From: Clostridia bacterium
GTDB taxonomy: Bacteria > Bacillota > Clostridia > Oscillospirales > CAG-272
Length of the DNA stretch: 5,196 nucleotides
NCBI GenBank assembly: GCA_024404475.1
Contig: JAKSPV010000098.1
Span: 1-5,196, forward strand
Direction: 5' to 3'
In this document: one piece after another, positions 4,369 to 5,196 of the stretch
Layout: each line of letters starts with the position of its first letter
Position numbering within the stretch: position 1 is the first letter of the stretch
Position numbers and translations under genes: made by a program
Notes under the pieces: model-generated
What the model was told of the DNA's origin: nothing
Database searches by the model: none
The model's input: only the letters and a program-made list of their open reading frames with translations

Positions 4369-5196
4369 TCACGCGATCGTGTAGGTCGTGCCGTCCTTCG
4401 TGTCCACGAGCGTTACGCCCATCGCGGTGAGCTCGGCGCGGATCGCGTCCGCCTCGGCGTAGTTTTTCGCTTTCTTGGCGGCAGTGCGGCGCGCGATCAT
4501 GTCTTCGATCCTGAGCGTCAGCTCGTCCTTCGGCCCGTTGTCGGGAGCGGCCGGTGCGGCTTCCGCCGCGGCATCGGCGCGCTTCTTTGCCGCCGCGTCG
4601 ATGAGCCCGACTGACAGAACGGTGTCGAACGCCGCGATCGCCGCGAGTTTTGTCGCGTCGTTCGTCTTTTCTTTCAGCGCATCATAGACCGCCGTAATCG
4701 CTAAGGCGGTATTGAGGTCGTTGTCAAGCGCCTCGGTGAAACGGGCACGCATCGCGGCGAGGGCGCCCTCGTCGATCGCACCGTCTTCTTTCAAAGCGGC
4801 GATCTTGGAAACGAGCTTGTCATAGGAGCGCACCGCGTTGTCGAGCCCCTCCCACGTGAAGACGAGGTTCTTGCGGTAGTGCGACTGCAGGCAGAAGAAG
4901 CGGTACACGAGCGGGTCGTAGCCCTTTTCTTCGAGCAGGGAAACGGTCAGAAATTCGCCGCTCGACTTGCTCATTTTGCCGTTTGCGGTGTTGAGGTGCA
5001 AAACGTGGAACCAGTAGTTGCACCACTTGTGGCCGAGGTACGCCTCGCTCTGCGCGATCTCGTTCGTGTGATGCGGGAACGCGTTGTCGATGCCGCCGCA
5101 GTGGATGTCGAGATGCTCGCCGAGGTTGCCGAGCGAGATCGCGGAGCACTCGATGTGCCAGCCGGGATAGCCGACGCCCCACGGGGAGTCCCATTT
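4369..5196 (-). CDS. cysS: Cysteinyl-tRNA synthetase, C-terminal part (5' end beyond the window)
   Basis: 275 residues from the window edge to the TGA; full enzymes are about 460-480. The enzyme charges tRNA-Cys with cysteine in the cytosol (class Ia synthetase). The fragment opens with KWDSPWGVGYPGWHIECSA. Fragment residues C17, H42 and E46 have the same spacing as the zinc ligands C209, H234 and E238 of the E. coli enzyme. The second nucleotide-binding signature KMSKS is at 74-78. Next comes the helical domain (YRFFCLQSHYRKNLVF, then the DNDLNTALAITAVYDAL region) and the small C-terminal anticodon-binding part (RRTAAKKAKNYAEADAIRAE, then LVDTKDGTTYTIA). The HIGH-type motif and first zinc cysteine would lie outside the window. 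An Ala-rich charged insert (about residues 203-226) separates the last two helical parts, and the usual Trp near the end is replaced by Tyr. The reading frame passes through a TTG at 5001 that is not the true start. Confidence 0.96.
   Translation of the reverse strand, partial: KWDSPWGVGYPGWHIECSAISLGNLGEHLDIHCGGIDNAFPHHTNEIAQSEAYLGHKWCNYWFHVLHLNTANGKMSKSSGEFLTVSLLEEKGYDPLVYRFFCLQSHYRKNLVFTWEGLDNAVRSYDKLVSKIAALKEDGAIDEGALAAMRARFTEALDNDLNTALAITAVYDALKEKTNDATKLAAIAAFDTVLSVGLIDAAAKKRADAAAEAAPAAPDNGPKDELTLRIEDMIARRTAAKKAKNYAEADAIRAELTAMGVTLVDTKDGTTYTIA

Overview
The window looks like ordinary chromosome of a Gram-positive anaerobe of the class Clostridia, probably near the Oscillospiraceae/Ruminococcaceae. 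The evidence is indirect: strong GGAGG-type ribosome binding sites, sigma-A-like promoters, a YceD (DUF177)-rpmF pair, an L32 with four zinc-binding cysteines, a CapA-family protein with a Clostridia-style anchor and Pro/Thr linker, and a cysteinyl-tRNA synthetase with the HCGGIDNAFPHHTNE variant that I associate with Clostridia. GC content is high by eye, except in the promoters. No phage, IS, CRISPR, tRNA or rRNA signal was seen.

Layout. (a) 1-34: last codons of a plus-strand gene, then a hairpin at 45-66 that can serve it and the convergent minus-strand operon. (b) 2685 down to 159, minus strand: a compact three-gene operon of a small membrane-anchored protein of unknown function, a CapA-family membrane-anchored metallophosphatase-like protein, and a VOC/glyoxalase-fold protein. 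It has an extended -10 promoter at 2718-2746. (c) 2686-2892: divergent promoter region. The plus-strand promoter is an exact TTGACA-17-TATAAT. (d) 2893-3681, plus strand: yceD then rpmF (ribosomal protein L32), with further promoter-like elements inside the end of yceD and an imperfect terminator after rpmF. (e) 3747-4319, plus strand: an unrecognised protein with two membrane segments, sitting where many bacteria have plsX. (f) 4330-4361: a terminator shared by convergent genes. (g) 4369-5196, minus strand: the C-terminal 275 residues of cysS, running off the window edge.

Functionally, yceD/rpmF and cysS are translation housekeeping. The minus-strand operon acts at or in the cell envelope (two anchored proteins with extracytoplasmic domains) plus one small cytosolic VOC protein whose substrate cannot be read from sequence. 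I did not find a convincing undescribed system. The observations most worth a second look are an amber codon inside what reads as a longer VOC C-terminus, overlapping tandem promoters encoded within the yceD tail, and an imperfect terminator that may act as a leaky valve between rpmF and the downstream membrane protein.
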